Of a stretch of DNA of 64,000 nt, positions 34,131 through 46,220 are shown piece after piece (the first letter of the stretch is position 1; each line of letters opens with the position of its first letter). A program made the position numbers and the translations under genes. Origin of the DNA: Dryocosmus kuriphilus (lineage: Eukaryota > Arthropoda > Insecta > Hymenoptera > Cynipidae). The notes beneath the pieces were generated by a model. It saw only the letters and a list, made by a program, of their open reading frames with translations, was not told where the DNA came from and made no database searches. The stretch spans positions 78,734,286 to 78,798,285 of the forward strand of contig CM076196.1 in NCBI GenBank assembly GCA_038277395.1, read 5' to 3'.

Positions 34131-34796
34131 TAGTAAAGAATTTAGATTAGATAATTTTAAGTTTATCTTTTAATTTAACGTTTAAGATGTAAGACTAAAG
34201 GAAAATTGGGAATGTGATATGCCAGAACAATTTGCTAGAAATTTCGCTAATAATATCAAATCAACACACACTTCTCACAATAGAGTCCTGGAAGGAACTT
34301 TATTAATAATTCTGTTAATTGTAGAAAGATGGTAATTCGATCTTGACAAGTGGTATTAACCAGTTGCGCAACTGTTAACTCACCCGAGTGGTACCGACGT
34401 GGGGTGTCTAAAGTTTCGAGTAGGCCTCTTCCGGGTAATTAGTTCGGAGCTCTAGCATCTTTGAGGATGAGCGCACCTGTAACAAGACACCAGAGAAATA
34501 CCTTAGATCAAACTGAAACTTAAAGCTTTCCCTTACTTAACAATTAAGCATTCATGAAGCGCCGAAACCCTACATTTAAGATTGTAACTTAAGCCAAATT
34601 GATCGTAAATCAATTTTAATAAAATTGACTCTTACTGAGCCAATTCTCCCTTATTTTCTTCCAACTTCACATTCCAATAAAATAATATAATTTACATTAT
34701 ACATGATTATTTGTTAAATGAAAAAACTAAATACAATTTTAATTTTAATTAAATTATTTTATGTTTCCTAACAGGAGCTTTCTTTCCTAAAAAAAA
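34131..34796. other. Non-coding spacer
   Basis: Nothing recognised. A less AT-rich piece at 34340-34480 looks unique. Confidence 0.35.
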
Positions 34797-37245
34797 ATTG
34801 AATTAAGTCTGAGGGGTAGCATTTCATTTTTCCCAAAATTTATTTCACCCAAAAAATGAAACATAGAAGTGCGAACATAGAAGTTAAGATTCGCATTCCT
34901 AAAAGTGAAAAATGTTGTTAAGTAATAAAAAAAGTCCTCTGAAAAGGGAGCAATAGCGAAAATTGTCAAATGATATAGAAAATTCAAAAAACCCCGAAGA
35001 AAGAGGAACCTTAGTGGGTAAAACATGTAATGACGATGGGAATTTCAATTCAGTTTAGAATTTGAATGTTATGTTTTGACTATATTATTGGGAAATTAAT
35101 GTCTGCTTGCGAAAATGATTAGGTCTTATAAAAAAAAGTTCTTTGCATATTTTAAGATTATTTTTTATATTTCGAAACAAAATTGGTATTTTGCGAAAAT
35201 AATCAAATATTATCTCAGAATAAGTCAAAATAAGTAGATGGGACATTTTAAAGTTATATTTGAATATTTTTTCGGGAAACTGGTATTTTTTCGCAAAAAT
35301 GGTCAAGTCTTATTTAAAAATGATTAATTGGCACATTTTGATGCTATGTTTGGCTATTATGCTGGACACTTGGTCCCCCCCCCCCCCCCCCCCCCCATGA
35401 TACGGTCTTATTAAAAATTAGTAGTTAGCACTTTTTGAGGTTATTTTTGACCACTCTTCCGGGAAATGGATATTTTTTGCAAAAATGATCAGGTGTTATT
35501 AAAAATGAGTAGTTGGCATATTGTGAGGTTATTTTTAAACATTTTGGTGGAAATATGGTATTTTTTCGCAAAAATTATCAGTAAATACCCACTTTCAGCC
35601 GAAGATACTAAATTCCCAACAAAATATTACAAAATGATCGGAAAATGTCCGAGCTACTCATTTTTAATAAGACCTGATCATTTTTGCGAAAAAATACCAT
35701 ATTCTCGACAAAATAGTAAGAATAACCTCAAAATGTGCCAACTATTCAATTTTAATAAGATTTTAACATTTTTTCAAAAAAAAAAATCAAATTCCCGGAA
35801 AAATGGTAAAAAATAACCTCAAAATGTACCTGCTACTAATTTTTAATAAGACTTGATCATTTTTGTGAAAAATACCACATTCCTGCCAAAATAGCCAAAC
35901 ATAACCTCAAAATGTGCCAACTACTCATTTTTAATAAGATTTGATCATTTTCGCGAAAAAATACCAAATTCCCGACAAAAATATTAAAAAATAACCTCAA
36001 AATGTACCAATCACTCATTTTTAATAAGATCAGATCATTCTTTCGAAAATATACCAAATTATGTTCAAAATAGTCAAGCAGAACCTCAAAATGTAGCAAG
36101 TCTTCATTTTTAATAAGAACTCACCATTTTTGGGAAATACCAATTTCCGACCAAAATAATCAAACACAACCTCAAAGGTGTGCCAAATAGTCATTTTTAG
36201 TAGGACTTGATCATTTTTGCGAAAAATACCACATTCCTGACACAATAGCCAAACATAACCTCAAAATGTGCCAACTGCTCATTTTTAATAAGATTTGATC
36301 ATTTTTGCGAAAAAATACCAAACTCCCGACAAAATATTTTAAAATAACCTCAAAATGTACCAATTATTCATTTTTAATAAGATCAGATCATTTTTTCGAA
36401 AATATACCAAATTATGTTCAAAATAGTCAAGCAGAACCCCAAAATGTAGCAAGTCTTCATTTTTAATAAGAACTCACCATTTTCGGGGAAATACCAATTT
36501 CCGACCAAAATAATCAAACACAACCTCAAAATGTGCCAACTACTCATTTTTAGTAAGACCTGCTCATTTTTGTGAAAAAATACCAAATTCCTGCCAAAAT
36601 ATTCAAACATAACCTCAAAATGTGCTACCTACTCATTTGTAATAAGAACTGAATCATTTTTGCGCAAAAATGCCAAATTCCTGCAAAGTCAAAATAGTCA
36701 AAAAAGACTCAAAATTTGCCAACTAATCATTTTTAAATAAGACTTGACCATTCTCGCGAAAAAATACCAATTTCCCGACAAAATAATTAAACATAACCTC
36801 AAAATGTGCCAACTACTTATGAAGACTTGGTTGGCGTACTCTAAGATAATATTTGATCATTTTCGCAAAAAAATACCAATTTTCCGACGAAAATTAAAAA
36901 CAAACCTTCAAATATGCAAAAAAAAATTTTTTTATAAGACCTGATTATTTTCGCAAGCAAACACTATAATTTTCCATCAAAATAGTCAAGTAAAGTATTT
37001 AAATTCTAAAGTGTTTAAATTTTCATCGTCATTACTTATTTTTCTCACTAGTATTCCTATTTACTTGAGTTTTTTAACTTTTCTATATCATTTGCGAATT
37101 TCCACCATTGCTTCCTCTTCGGAGGACTTTTCTTTTGTCACTTGTCGACATTTTTCACTTTTCGTACTTCTATGTTTAGACTTTTGGGTAAAATTTTTGG
37201 TAAAATAAATTTTTGAGAAAATAACATGCTACCGTCTCAGGCAGT
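34797..37245. mobile_element. Foldback element D with ~88-bp arm repeats
   Basis: The terminal ~230 bp (34803-35030) are inverted at 37010-37240. The outermost bases are CTGAGGGGTAGCAT and ATGCTACCGTCTCAG. Between them, a unit of about 82 to 90 bp is repeated about twenty times. Each unit has AACCTCAAAATGTGCCAACT, then CTCATTTTTAATAAGA, then TGATCATTTTTGCGAAAAA. Units left of about 35590 run in the reverse orientation and those to the right run forward. A run of about 23 C lies at 35374-35396. No transposase is encoded. Short frames inside are by-products of the repeat. Confidence 0.82.
35600..36990. repeat. Tandem ~88-bp repeat, right arm of element D
   Basis: AACCTCAAAATGT or a close variant begins at about 35733, 35815, 35903, 35993, 36082, 36168, 36257 and 36346, and continues to about 36800. 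Copies are diverged by 5 to 20 percent, unlike the homogeneous satellite at 53-64 kb. Confidence 0.85.
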
Positions 37246-38338
37246 TCAAGCCAAGTAAATTTTGCAAAAGAGCATCGCCTGCACTTCCTATTCCCTCACA
37301 AATTAGTCAAACACAAGTGCACAGGGATCTATTTTTAAATCAGTTCACGCTCCGCAAAACTAGAGGCACGACCCGCATAAAGATTCAAAAATAGGAGAAA
37401 AAGCCCAATACTACAAGCTCAGCGAATTTTACACGATGCACAAGGATCCGTCTCGATTTCCCGGGAGCTTTCACTTTTGAACTTTCTCCAATTTCCATGC
37501 AGAGGACAATTCGTTTCGGCTGCGAATATAATGAACGACAGCACGTTATTAACGTCACTTTCAAATTATTTGCTGACTGCCTGTACATTCAACACTAACA
37601 CACTGCGAATAATTTTCCACACTAGCTCTCTCCACAATTTACCGAATGACAGTTAAATTTGTGGTTTTTCATTTCACGCTTTCAAGGCGTCAAATGTTTC
37701 GTAATAATCATTCGTTAAAATGTAGGTATTTATCTCTACGAGAGCGACAGCTAATTTTACAAATATTGAAAATATAATATATTAGAGGATACAAAATATA
37801 CTACGGGGTTGATAAGAATATTTTTAAGAGAATAAAAATTGTAAGTGTGAATCACAGATTTTATAGGTATAATATACTGTAAGCAAATTAGTTTTTTTTT
37901 CATGTGGAAAATCCTTCGGTTCTAAGCTTGGTGGTAGCATCTTGATAATTTTCCCGCGGTTTTTGCAGACGTAACAGATTTATTCGTCGAAGCACGACTT
38001 TCACGCGTGCTTGCACAGTCTGCTTGAAAGCTTAAGGTTACCCGTGGAAAAGCTCAGGTGGTGCCGCAAAAGCCGCATGTAACGCGAAACGTTAATCAGG
38101 CTAATGGCTTGGTGTTATCTTTTCCCTTTGCGAGGGCCAATGTTCGCCGAGAGAGGGTCAAAGAACAGTCTGGAAACTACATTTTCACGTACAAGAACAA
38201 GGTGAATGAGCAGTGTGGCTAGAGCTAATTATCTTCCCAAAAAAGGTTTTACTTTTAGTTCCAAGTGAAATATTTCTACACAAACTGTATGATATAACTT
38301 ATACAACAATGATAGTCTTTGAACTATTTTTTTTTTCA
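37246..38338. other. Non-coding stretch, unique-looking
   Basis: Segments 37400-37600 and 37920-38220 have higher G+C and no repeat signature. They could hold regulatory DNA or a non-coding 5' exon of the tincar-like gene, but no signal decides this. Confidence 0.3.
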
Positions 38339-38462
38339 TCTTAGGATGCTAATGATTCTTAAGTCTGATGAAGAAACTTGTGCAGGTTTCGAAACGTTTT
38401 GCTAATATTTTTAAACATTTTTGGAAATTTAAGTAATAAACTACTGATATGCTATAGTCTGG
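38339..38462 (+). mobile_element. Penelope-like element terminal fragment
   Basis: Recognised by the CTGATGA…GAAACG arrangement that Penelope-like terminal repeats carry. No coding part is attached. It lies directly before a mariner insertion. Confidence 0.55.
38365..38395 (+). ncRNA. Hammerhead-ribozyme-like core
   Basis: CTGATGA (38365) and GAAAC (38391) flank a short hairpin in which GAAAC pairs with GTTTC. This is the conserved CUGANGA / stem II / GAAA core of a hammerhead. Stems I and III were not established, so self-cleavage is not claimed. Confidence 0.5.
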
Positions 38463-38538
38463 AAGCTATATATAACCTCTGTCAGCTCTTTTATATTCAA
38501 AAACTATACGAATATTATAGAATACCCACAACAACTTA

Positions 38539-39826
38539 CGAGGTGTGATCAAAAAGTAAGGTGACTTTTTGAATTTCGCGGGATGCGTAGTCGATATTCG
38601 TTTTCTTTTTTTCTTATGTTGGTACACTCGTCCCGAAAATATGTGCACAGTTTCAGCTATAAAGCATTTTTTGTTTGTTTGTGGAGGCATAAAGGTTAGA
38701 AGTGTTTTGCGTGATCGGCGATTTTCTGCTGTCGAAAAAAATGGATCAAAGAATTTGCATCCAATTTTGTGTAAGAAATGGAATTAAGTGCTCCAAAACA
38801 CTTGAAATGTTGACAGTGCCACACAGTGAGTGTATTCTGAGTAAAAAAATGTTTATAAGTGGTACAAGCTCCTTCGGGAAGGCCGAGAAGATGTTAATGA
38901 CGAAGCTCGCTCTGGAGGTCACAGCACGTCAACAACTGATGAAAACGTTGAAGAAGTGAAGAAAATAGTGTTGGCGAATTGTTGAATTACCACTAGAGAA
39001 GTTGCTGATGATGTCGGCATCTCGTTTGGCTCGTGCCAAGCAATTTTAGTGGATATTTTGGGCATGAGACGTGTGTCAGCGAAGTTTGTTCCGAAATTGC
39101 TAAATTTTGACTAAAAGAACCGTCGCGTGAGCATCGCTCAGGAGCTGTTGAATGACGTCAACGGTGACCCAAACTTGCTCAAAAGGATCATAACAGGTGA
39201 TGAAACATGGGTATATGGTTATGACGTCGAAACTAAGGCTCAATCGTCCCAGTCGAAGCATTCTGGATCACCAAGACCAAAAATTGCACGCCAAGTTTGA
39301 TCAAATGTCAAGGTTTTGCTTACCGTTTTCTTCGATTATCATGGTGTAGTGCATCAGGAGTTCTTACCACAAGGTCGTACAGTTTGCGTGAAGTAATATG
39401 AAAAAAACGTCCGGAATTGTGGAAAAGCCAGTCATGGTTATTGCACCACGATAATGCGCCAGCTCACACGTCATTGCTTGTTCGTAATTTTTTGGCCAAT
39501 AACAACACCATAATCATATGCTTCAGCCACCGTTTTCACCAGATTTGGCTCTCTGCGACTTTTTCCTGTTTCCAAAACTGAAAAGACCCATGAAAGGACG
39601 GCGTTTTGCGACGTTTGAGGAGACAAAGACCGCATCGCTGGAAGAGCTGAAGGCTATGCCAAAAAGTGCTCATCAGAAATGCTTTGAGGATTTTGGAAAA
39701 AGCGCTGGCACAAATGTATTATAGCCGAGGGGGATTACTTTGCCGGGGGGACAACATCAATATTGATGAATAAATAAATATTTTTTGATAAAAATAAAAA
39801 GTCACCTTACTTTTTGATCACACTCG
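38539..39826 (+). mobile_element. Mariner element (1288 bp), inactive
   Basis: Inverted repeats CGAGGTGTGATCAAAAAGTA (38539) and its complement ending at 39826 are flanked by TA on both sides (38537-38538 and 39827-39828). The length is typical of a complete mariner. The transposase inside is decayed. Confidence 0.93.
38741..39723 (+). pseudogene. Mariner transposase, multiply broken
   Basis: It starts as MDQRICIQFCVRNGIKCSKT, then frameshifts in the DNA-binding region. In-frame stops follow near 38982 and 39112. The catalytic motifs remain legible: TGDETWVYGYDVETKAQSSQ (about 39196), HHDNAPAHTS (about 39444) and, after another frame change, PPFSPDLALCDFFLFPKLKR (39524). The three aspartates of the DD34D triad are present but can no longer be translated together. 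Confidence 0.9.
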
Positions 39827-39855
39827 TATATATACTAGCCAAAATTTATTTATAA

Positions 39856-40135
39856 TAGAGTAAGGGCGGATCCAGGATTTTGAGGGGGAGGGGGGGGGGG
39901 GGGGGGGGGGGGGTCCACAAACAGTTCTGTCCTTTTTGCGGATAATCTTTTATCTGCAAATATGCATGATAAAACGTTTTCCTACCTACGCGAAGAATTC
40001 GATTGATTGTAGGTTGTACTGTTCCCAAAGATATAAGCTTATAAAAATATACTGATTGTGAAAAAATGTCGAATTTTGGTTTTTCTGATCCCTAAGGGGG
40101 GGGGGGCTGCAACCCCCCTGATCCGCAACTGTAAT
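39856..40135. mobile_element. Poly-G-bearing miniature element
   Basis: GAGTAAGGGCGGATCCAGGA at 39857 and CCTGATCCGCAACTGTAATA at 40118 are imperfect inverted ends. Just inside each is a G run (about 27 bases at 39887-39913, nine at 40096) and, on the right, a C run, so the ends would pair G to C. No ORF. Confidence 0.55.
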
Positions 40136-40309
40136 AGAGCTTTTATTTTTTTAAAAAGCTTCTCCTGAAGTGTATGGATAATTTTATTTTTCTTTCCTAC
40201 TTTTTAGGGGAGACAATCCTACAGAGTAGATAAAATAATTAATTTAAAGATGTTCTTGGTGTACAGTGAAGCTTAAAATTGTAAATAATAAAAACATAAT
40301 TAAGGTTAT

Positions 40310-40661
40310 AATTGTTTATTTACATGTAGTTATTTGCATTTTTGTGTTTTTTCTTACGCTTTAGGCAAAATTCGTAAATTTCATTCAATTTTAATTTACA
40401 AAAGCTTATTCTATTCCTGGAAATATTCTTTACAATCTTATCCGTCAAGTTTTCATTATATATTATTTAGAAAATTGTTTAATTAAAAAAATAACTAACT
40501 AAAAATAACTTTACGTATAATTTCCATGTAAAGTCATTTTCATAAAAACGTGCCGAATATAATGAGCTTTGTAAATAAAAATTGAATGAGAATTACGACG
40601 TTTGCCTAAAGTGTAAGAAAGAACACAAATATGTGAATAACTAGATTTAAATAAACAATTA
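40310..40661. repeat. Inverted repeat, ~98-bp arms
   Basis: Segment 40310-40408 is inverted at 40563-40661 with about 85-90 percent identity, through AATTGTTTATTTA…ATG, TTGCCTAAAG and CAATTTTAATTTAC. The 155-bp spacer is AT-rich. Probably a hairpin miniature element. Terminal target duplication not identified. Confidence 0.7.
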
Positions 40662-42221
40662 TTTAATCAACTATTTCTTGCTACTTACGCTAAGGTTTCT
40701 CTTCTAAAATTTGATGCAATAATCAATAGACCTTTTTTTGTCAATTTTATAAATCAAGGTAAATATTACGTAATATTGAACTTGACTGTACCTACACCTA
40801 AAACATCCTTCACATACTAATGTATACAAAATAATTCATTAAATTTAATTAATAGTTGACAAGCTATACGTGTTAATAAATGAAAATCAGAATTAATGAC
40901 TTTACTAATACTTGTGCTTTTAACTAATGATTATATCTAATGTAGGTCCATTATCTTCTGTAGGGTGGTCTTCCCTATGCACACTTTCATAAATCAAAAT
41001 GGCATAAACTTGCGAAAACGTCACATCTTAAAATTGCGGCATATCACTGATCCTGCAGTTTTAGGAACCCACGAAAAAAGACAAATTTATAAATTAAATT
41101 TTTTATATCGAAATCTTCCGAATTTAGAAGAAAATGTGTAAAACTAAAAAGGTTGTATTTTTTGAAGAGATGCCACTGTTTCCCAGGATATTTCCCCCCC
41201 TAAAATAGCAATAGCAATACAACATTTTTTATTGACTTAGCCAAAAAATCCTTTTAGAGTTTTTCTTTAGGACCCAAAAGGAACATCATAAAGTAATAAC
41301 AAATCAGAATATTATGGTTGAGAAGTTCAGTCTTAGGATAGTAGTTACTACGTGTGTACAAGAGCACGAGAGACCAAATATACATTTTTTTGAAAGACAT
41401 TTAATGACAAAACTATATTTACAGAAACTTTAATTATTTTCTTTTAATTTGATGCATTTTGAGCTTTTGGTAAAGTTTGAATCGCAAGAAACTATTTTTG
41501 TTAAAAAAATATTTTTTCAATTGGATTAAAAGCCATAGTTACAAAAATGGACAATTCTTTAACGATTTTCGGAAAATTAATATTTTATTTAGTATTATTT
41601 TTGATATTTCAATAAAAATATATCATAAATCATACATATAAGGTGCTTTAGTTCCTTCGAACTTTTTAATACCCTTGAAATATTTAATAATTATACGGTA
41701 ATTAATAATTACAATGGATTTCTAAGATAATATTCATAAATCTGGTCATTTAAATGTAAAATTTTGTATAAAATACTTGATTAACGGATATAGAAGCAGT
41801 ATTTAATAACAAGAGAACCTAAAAGAATAATTTGTTTAAAAAATGATTGAATTCGGTTTTTTTTTTAGTGATATTACGTAGTATAGGTATAAAAGTTATG
41901 AATTTTGTAAAATACAATTATTTTCAAATTGAAGTCTGTTGCAATGCACATTAAAGATGAAAGAGTGTGCTAAACAAGCCAAATTTAACTCACAAATTGG
42001 TGTGCTTTGCAAGTATAATGACTCGTGCCCTGTACCTATTTCCCAAGAGGACGAAATAACGACTTGTGTCCTAAATGCGTTTTAAGCGAGGGATTATATT
42101 TAGGCTTAAAAAGAAATTAGTTTCACATGGCGATGATGCTTTCCCAAAAAATAAGAATTTCTAATTTCAATGATTGACAAGAGAGATATGAAAGTATTAA
42201 TTGTCTTAAGTTTCAACATAA

Positions 42222-42222
<1 letters not shown>
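40662..42222. other. AT-rich non-coding stretch
   Basis: No gene or repeat recognised. Confidence 0.4.

Positions 42223-42223
<1 letters not shown>

Positions 42224-42277
<54 letters not shown>
42224..42277. repeat. (TA)n microsatellite, ~27 repeats
   Basis: A pure alternating AT run ends exactly at the start of a mariner element. It offers many TA target sites. Confidence 0.95.
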
Positions 42278-42278
<1 letters not shown>

Positions 42279-43387
42279 GAGGTGTGTCCGAAAAAACTAT
42301 CCGACCTGCGTTCATATCTTCGCGCCAGAGCGCTCCAGCGACCTCTGCGGGGTATGAGCGTAACCAGCAGAGTCCCTCACGAACTCCCTGAATGTCGTAG
42401 TTACCGGCCGAACGCCTTGGTTTGCGTGCAGCGTGTGTTTATGTCCAACGTGCTTTTTCCGTTCTTGTATTTGTGTACTGTTAAAAATGACAGAAAGAAG
42501 AGATCAACGAATTTGCATCAAGTTTTGTTTCGATCTTGGCAAGAATTGTGGGGAGACTATTGAAATGATACAGAAGGCCTTTGGGGACAAAAGTGTGGGC
42601 ATAACACAGATAAAGGAGTGGTACAAGCGGTTTAAAAATGGCCGCACATCTGTTGACAGTGACCCTCGTGACCCTTGCGATTGAAGGTGATCGTCGATTG
42701 ACTGTTCGTGAAGTAGAAAATGATCTCGGAATACCGAAAAGTACTGGTTGGGAAATTTTGAACAAGATTTTGGGAATGACTCGCGTGTGTGCGAAATTCA
42801 TTCCGAAATTGATCACAACCGAGCAGAAAGACCTTCGCAGGACAACTTGGAAATGGTTAGTGATGATGAAAATGTCCTTAAGAAGGTTATTACTGGTGGT
42901 GAATCATGGGTTTATGGTTATGATCCTGAAACTAAACAACTATCTTCACAGTGGAAGCGTCCAGACGAGCTACGGCCGAAAACAGCACGTCAAAGTCGGA
43001 GCCATGTTAAGTCAATGCTGATTATTTTTTTCGATTGTGAGGGTATTTTGCACTACGATTTTGCTTCAAGAGGTCAGACGATCAACAAAGAATATTACAC
43101 TGAAGTTCTGAAAAGATTGCGCGATGCCGTGAGAAGAAAACGATCGCGTTTCTGCTCAAGAAAAGCGGTTCGACGACATCGAGACGATTCAGAGTAATGC
43201 GACGTGCGAGCTGAAGGCAATTCCAAAATCTGCGTTCGAGGACTGCTTTAAGATGTGGAAGCACCGCTGGGAGCGTGTGGTTCACTCAAATGGGGACTAC
43301 TTCGAAGGATGCCACGACCTGGATGACGAAAAATAGCACCAACGCGGAGATATCAACGCAGGTCGGATAGTTTTCGGACACACCTCG
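42278..43387 (+). mobile_element. Mariner element, internally deleted
   Basis: The ends are CGAGGTGTGTCCGAAAAAAC (42278) and the complement of CGAGGTGTGTCCGAAAACTA at the right (ending 43387). The left side has the TA target base pair and the right flank reads CATA. At 1110 bp it is about 180 bp shorter than a full mariner. The missing part is the catalytic centre. It differs in sequence from the mariner at 38539 but shares the first nine terminal bases. Confidence 0.92.
42487..43336 (+). pseudogene. Mariner transposase relic without catalytic D2 and D3
   Basis: It opens with MTERRDQRICIKFCFDLGKN and the HTH segment (SVGITQIKEWYKRFKNGRTS), then shifts frame twice. The first catalytic motif reads ITGGESWVYGYDPETKQ, with the aspartate changed to glycine. 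The frame runs on to LRDAVRRKRSRF. The DNAPAH and SPDLAPCDF regions are absent, and sequence resumes with the C-terminal ELKAIPKSAFEDCFKMWKHR. Non-functional. Confidence 0.9.
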
Positions 43388-44534
43388 CATATATATAAAA
43401 CTTTAGGAAAATCTGATAATTTTGCACATGTTTAAAAGATGTATCATTTCAAAGAATTCCAATTGTCACTAAAAATACTAATCTTCCAAACACTAATCAT
43501 CAATTACTGACATTCATATTTGTGATTTAAAATAATTTGTCATAAAAACTAATTTTTAAAATAAAAGTGTACAATCCAAAAAATAATGATGATAACTCCT
43601 GAAAATCAACTGGTCCTTCCTCTTAAAGAAACGAGATGAATGAACTTAATCACGAGCATTTATTTGAACACCACTTCCACATCACCTTCATCTTTACGTG
43701 CCGAATTCACTATACGAAACAGAAGTCCATTATCCAGGATATAATGGTTGAAACCTTTCATGCTACTCAGTATGAGTATTTAGACCTCTCCTGGTTGAAA
43801 ATAAAAGAAACGAAAGGAAGAAAATGAAATAGGAAACGATCGAGAGGAAGGAAGCTCACAGAAATAGGCTCACGAGCATTGTTCACAATCGACTCTACCG
43901 GGTGACAGAAATAATCGAGCCTGTGTTATATATGTATGTATGGGGTGTTTCTGTGTATGAGAATAATATCTGCACACAAATGTACTCCATGGTTACACAT
44001 AAGGGTGCCATATAGTAGGGTGCTGTTCTGTGATAATTCTAGTACCCTTGTAGCCCTCGTTATAGACCCTCTCAAACTCTTCAACATATCGCGAGGTTAA
44101 CTGTCGCCCTTTTTCCGGATGACAATGCGCATCACTTGGCACTTGACAGACTCTCGTTAATTAGACCAATCACAGAAGTTCCACGGCATAATGGATCGAT
44201 ACCCAGAAAATTAGAACGCTTAGTAGGTGCAAATTCGACTTTGTTTCGCGCGATTCTATTTTTTCATGTGAAAAGTGGATTTATTTAAAATGAAAAAGTT
44301 GAAATCATCTTTAAAAGTTTAATACAGTCCGTTTCCAAATTGAGCAATTTCAAAAATGATTACAAAAAACGAGAAAAATATACTGATTGCTAATTGTAAT
44401 TAATTTTATACTTGAAAAAATCTCGACATAAAATTGTTGAACTAATAATAGGTAATTTATTATCGTGTGGTTATAGTCAGTAATAACTTGACGCAGAGAC
44501 TACGTTGGCGCACTCGTATTTACAGTACAGTAAA
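43388..44534. other. Non-coding spacer
   Basis: A 63-codon frame at 43636-43827 has no recognisable domain. No RNA or repeat was identified. Confidence 0.35.
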
Positions 44535-44626
44535 ATTATAATAGAATTGTGAGATTTGGTGGAAAGTTATTGGCTTTAGGGTCCAAAGAATTGAATTCAA
44601 TTAATTATTATTAATTGAAACCAAAC

Positions 44627-44656
44627 ATTTCGGCACACAATGGTGGCCCTCGTCAG
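44627..44656 (-). ncRNA. Hammerhead-like core, left arm of outer Penelope
   Basis: On the minus strand CTGACGA (44656-44650) and GAAAT (44631-44627) enclose GGGCCACCATTGTGTGCC. The pairing is slightly worse than in the right-arm copy because of a C in place of A. Confidence 0.5.
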
Positions 44657-45049
44657 TGGATTTATTTATTCTGCAACATAATTACGTAGATTCCTTATAA
44701 AAGTGTAAGATAATGAAATTTGAATAAGTCTGATTATTGGGAAATTGAAAATATAAATTTTTAAGAAAATTTTAATTTTATAAGAATAAAATTATTTTTA
44801 TTTATTTTTAATTTTTCTTTTCTTTGGAATAACCTTATTATAACGTGTAATAAATTTTAAGCATGATGGGAAGCTAGTTTTCTTCAGAAGATAAAACTAA
44901 AACGCTGACGTCTTCACCATTCACTGATTACTGAAAAACACAAGTAGAAACTGTCGATTTGGGTGGTACCTTTCTACGGGTAGCGGAAGGAAATTTTTTC
45001 CCAGTGACAACTGACGAAAGACACAGCAGGACAACAAAACAATAATGTC

Positions 45050-45200
45050 ACGGAACAACCAGTCCATGGACTGTCAGAAAAAATGTTTAATATTCTCAAA
45101 CCCCTCCACATAAAACTTGCATTCCGTAACATCAACGATCTCACACCGATTTTCAAATTAAAGAAAGATCCCATTCCTAAAGAAAAAATATCTAAGTACA
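45050..45200 (+). pseudogene. Penelope-like coding relic before GIY-YIG
   Basis: LAFRNINDLTPIFKLKKDPI followed by PKEKISKYI corresponds to the connector between reverse transcriptase and endonuclease in Penelope-like proteins. It is cut at about 45203 by the inner element. Confidence 0.55.
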
Positions 45201-45297
45201 TAACAATGTGAAAATTCTAAAGGTGGTGAAATGACATCTTCTGACAATAAAGTATGTTGCATGGTGTATTATATTCAACAATCTGCGTATATACAAC

Positions 45298-45327
45298 GTT
45301 TCGAAACCTATATGGTTTCATCTTCAG
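45298..45327 (-). ncRNA. Hammerhead-like core, inner Penelope left arm
   Basis: The minus strand reads CTGAAGA, then a hairpin in which GAAACC pairs perfectly with GGTTTC around ATATA, then GAAAC and GTTG. The core bases are intact. Related motifs in Penelope-like retroelements are known to be hammerhead ribozymes; activity of this copy is untested. Confidence 0.6.
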
Positions 45328-46220
45328 GTATTCCAAGATTATACATTTCAAGCGATGTTATTGTATTGTTTGCGATCACAAGGTTTTATATCTTAAAAAA
45401 TCCCAGCAAAAAATTAAAGGATAAAACTGTAAGAAATATTAGAAAATTATAAAATTTATCATGTGAATTTAAAGAAAATTTTATGCCATGTTGTGAAGTT
45501 AGGTTAGAAAAAGAATCCAAATTTTTTACTTACATCCTTCATATTTTTTAAACAATTGTTGGAGATTTGTGAAAAAAGAATTAATCATTTTAAGATTTGT
45601 TTATAATTTAATGAGAGAGTTGTGTGGACAATAGACAAAACAAAGAATTTGTGAGGTTATTTTATGGAGCAGAAATAATTTTCTGCTCTATTATAGCCAT
45701 ACTAAAGGAACCCGAAAATTGTTTGCTGTGGATTTTTTTCACATCCCTGATGTCATACAGTAACGTACTTAGTATATCAATTTGTCAGAAAAAAAAACTC
45801 CTTGCCAAGAACTGATTCACTGTGTGATTTTAAGATTTAAATTATATTTCAAAAATTCTAAATTACAAATTATGTTATTTTTTGTTTCAGAGAATGAGAA
45901 AAATCTTAAGAGCTTTTATAATTAATAGGAATCAATTAAAACATTGTAAGTTGAACTATAAAACTTTAAATCAGTGATAACATTGATTGTATTCTTCAAA
46001 TCTTTTTTAATAAAAAACATTTCAGCTATTAATCTCTTGAATTTGCTTTTTTCTTGATATAAAACCTCAATATTTTCCCAATGAAAATAACCTTAATAAC
46101 AATTTTACAAACTCAAATGTCATCTCAACTTCTTTTATTAATAACTGGTCTTACTCAATCAAAAGAATTTTAGCAGACTTTAATATTTCTTTAATTTTCA
46201 AAAAAGGTCCATAACTCAAT

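Noticed and set aside
35466..36610. Several 70-116-codon frames with similar K-, F- and I-rich sequences
   Set aside because: All derive from the ~88-bp repeat of element D. Their similarity to each other is due to the DNA repeat, not to a protein family.
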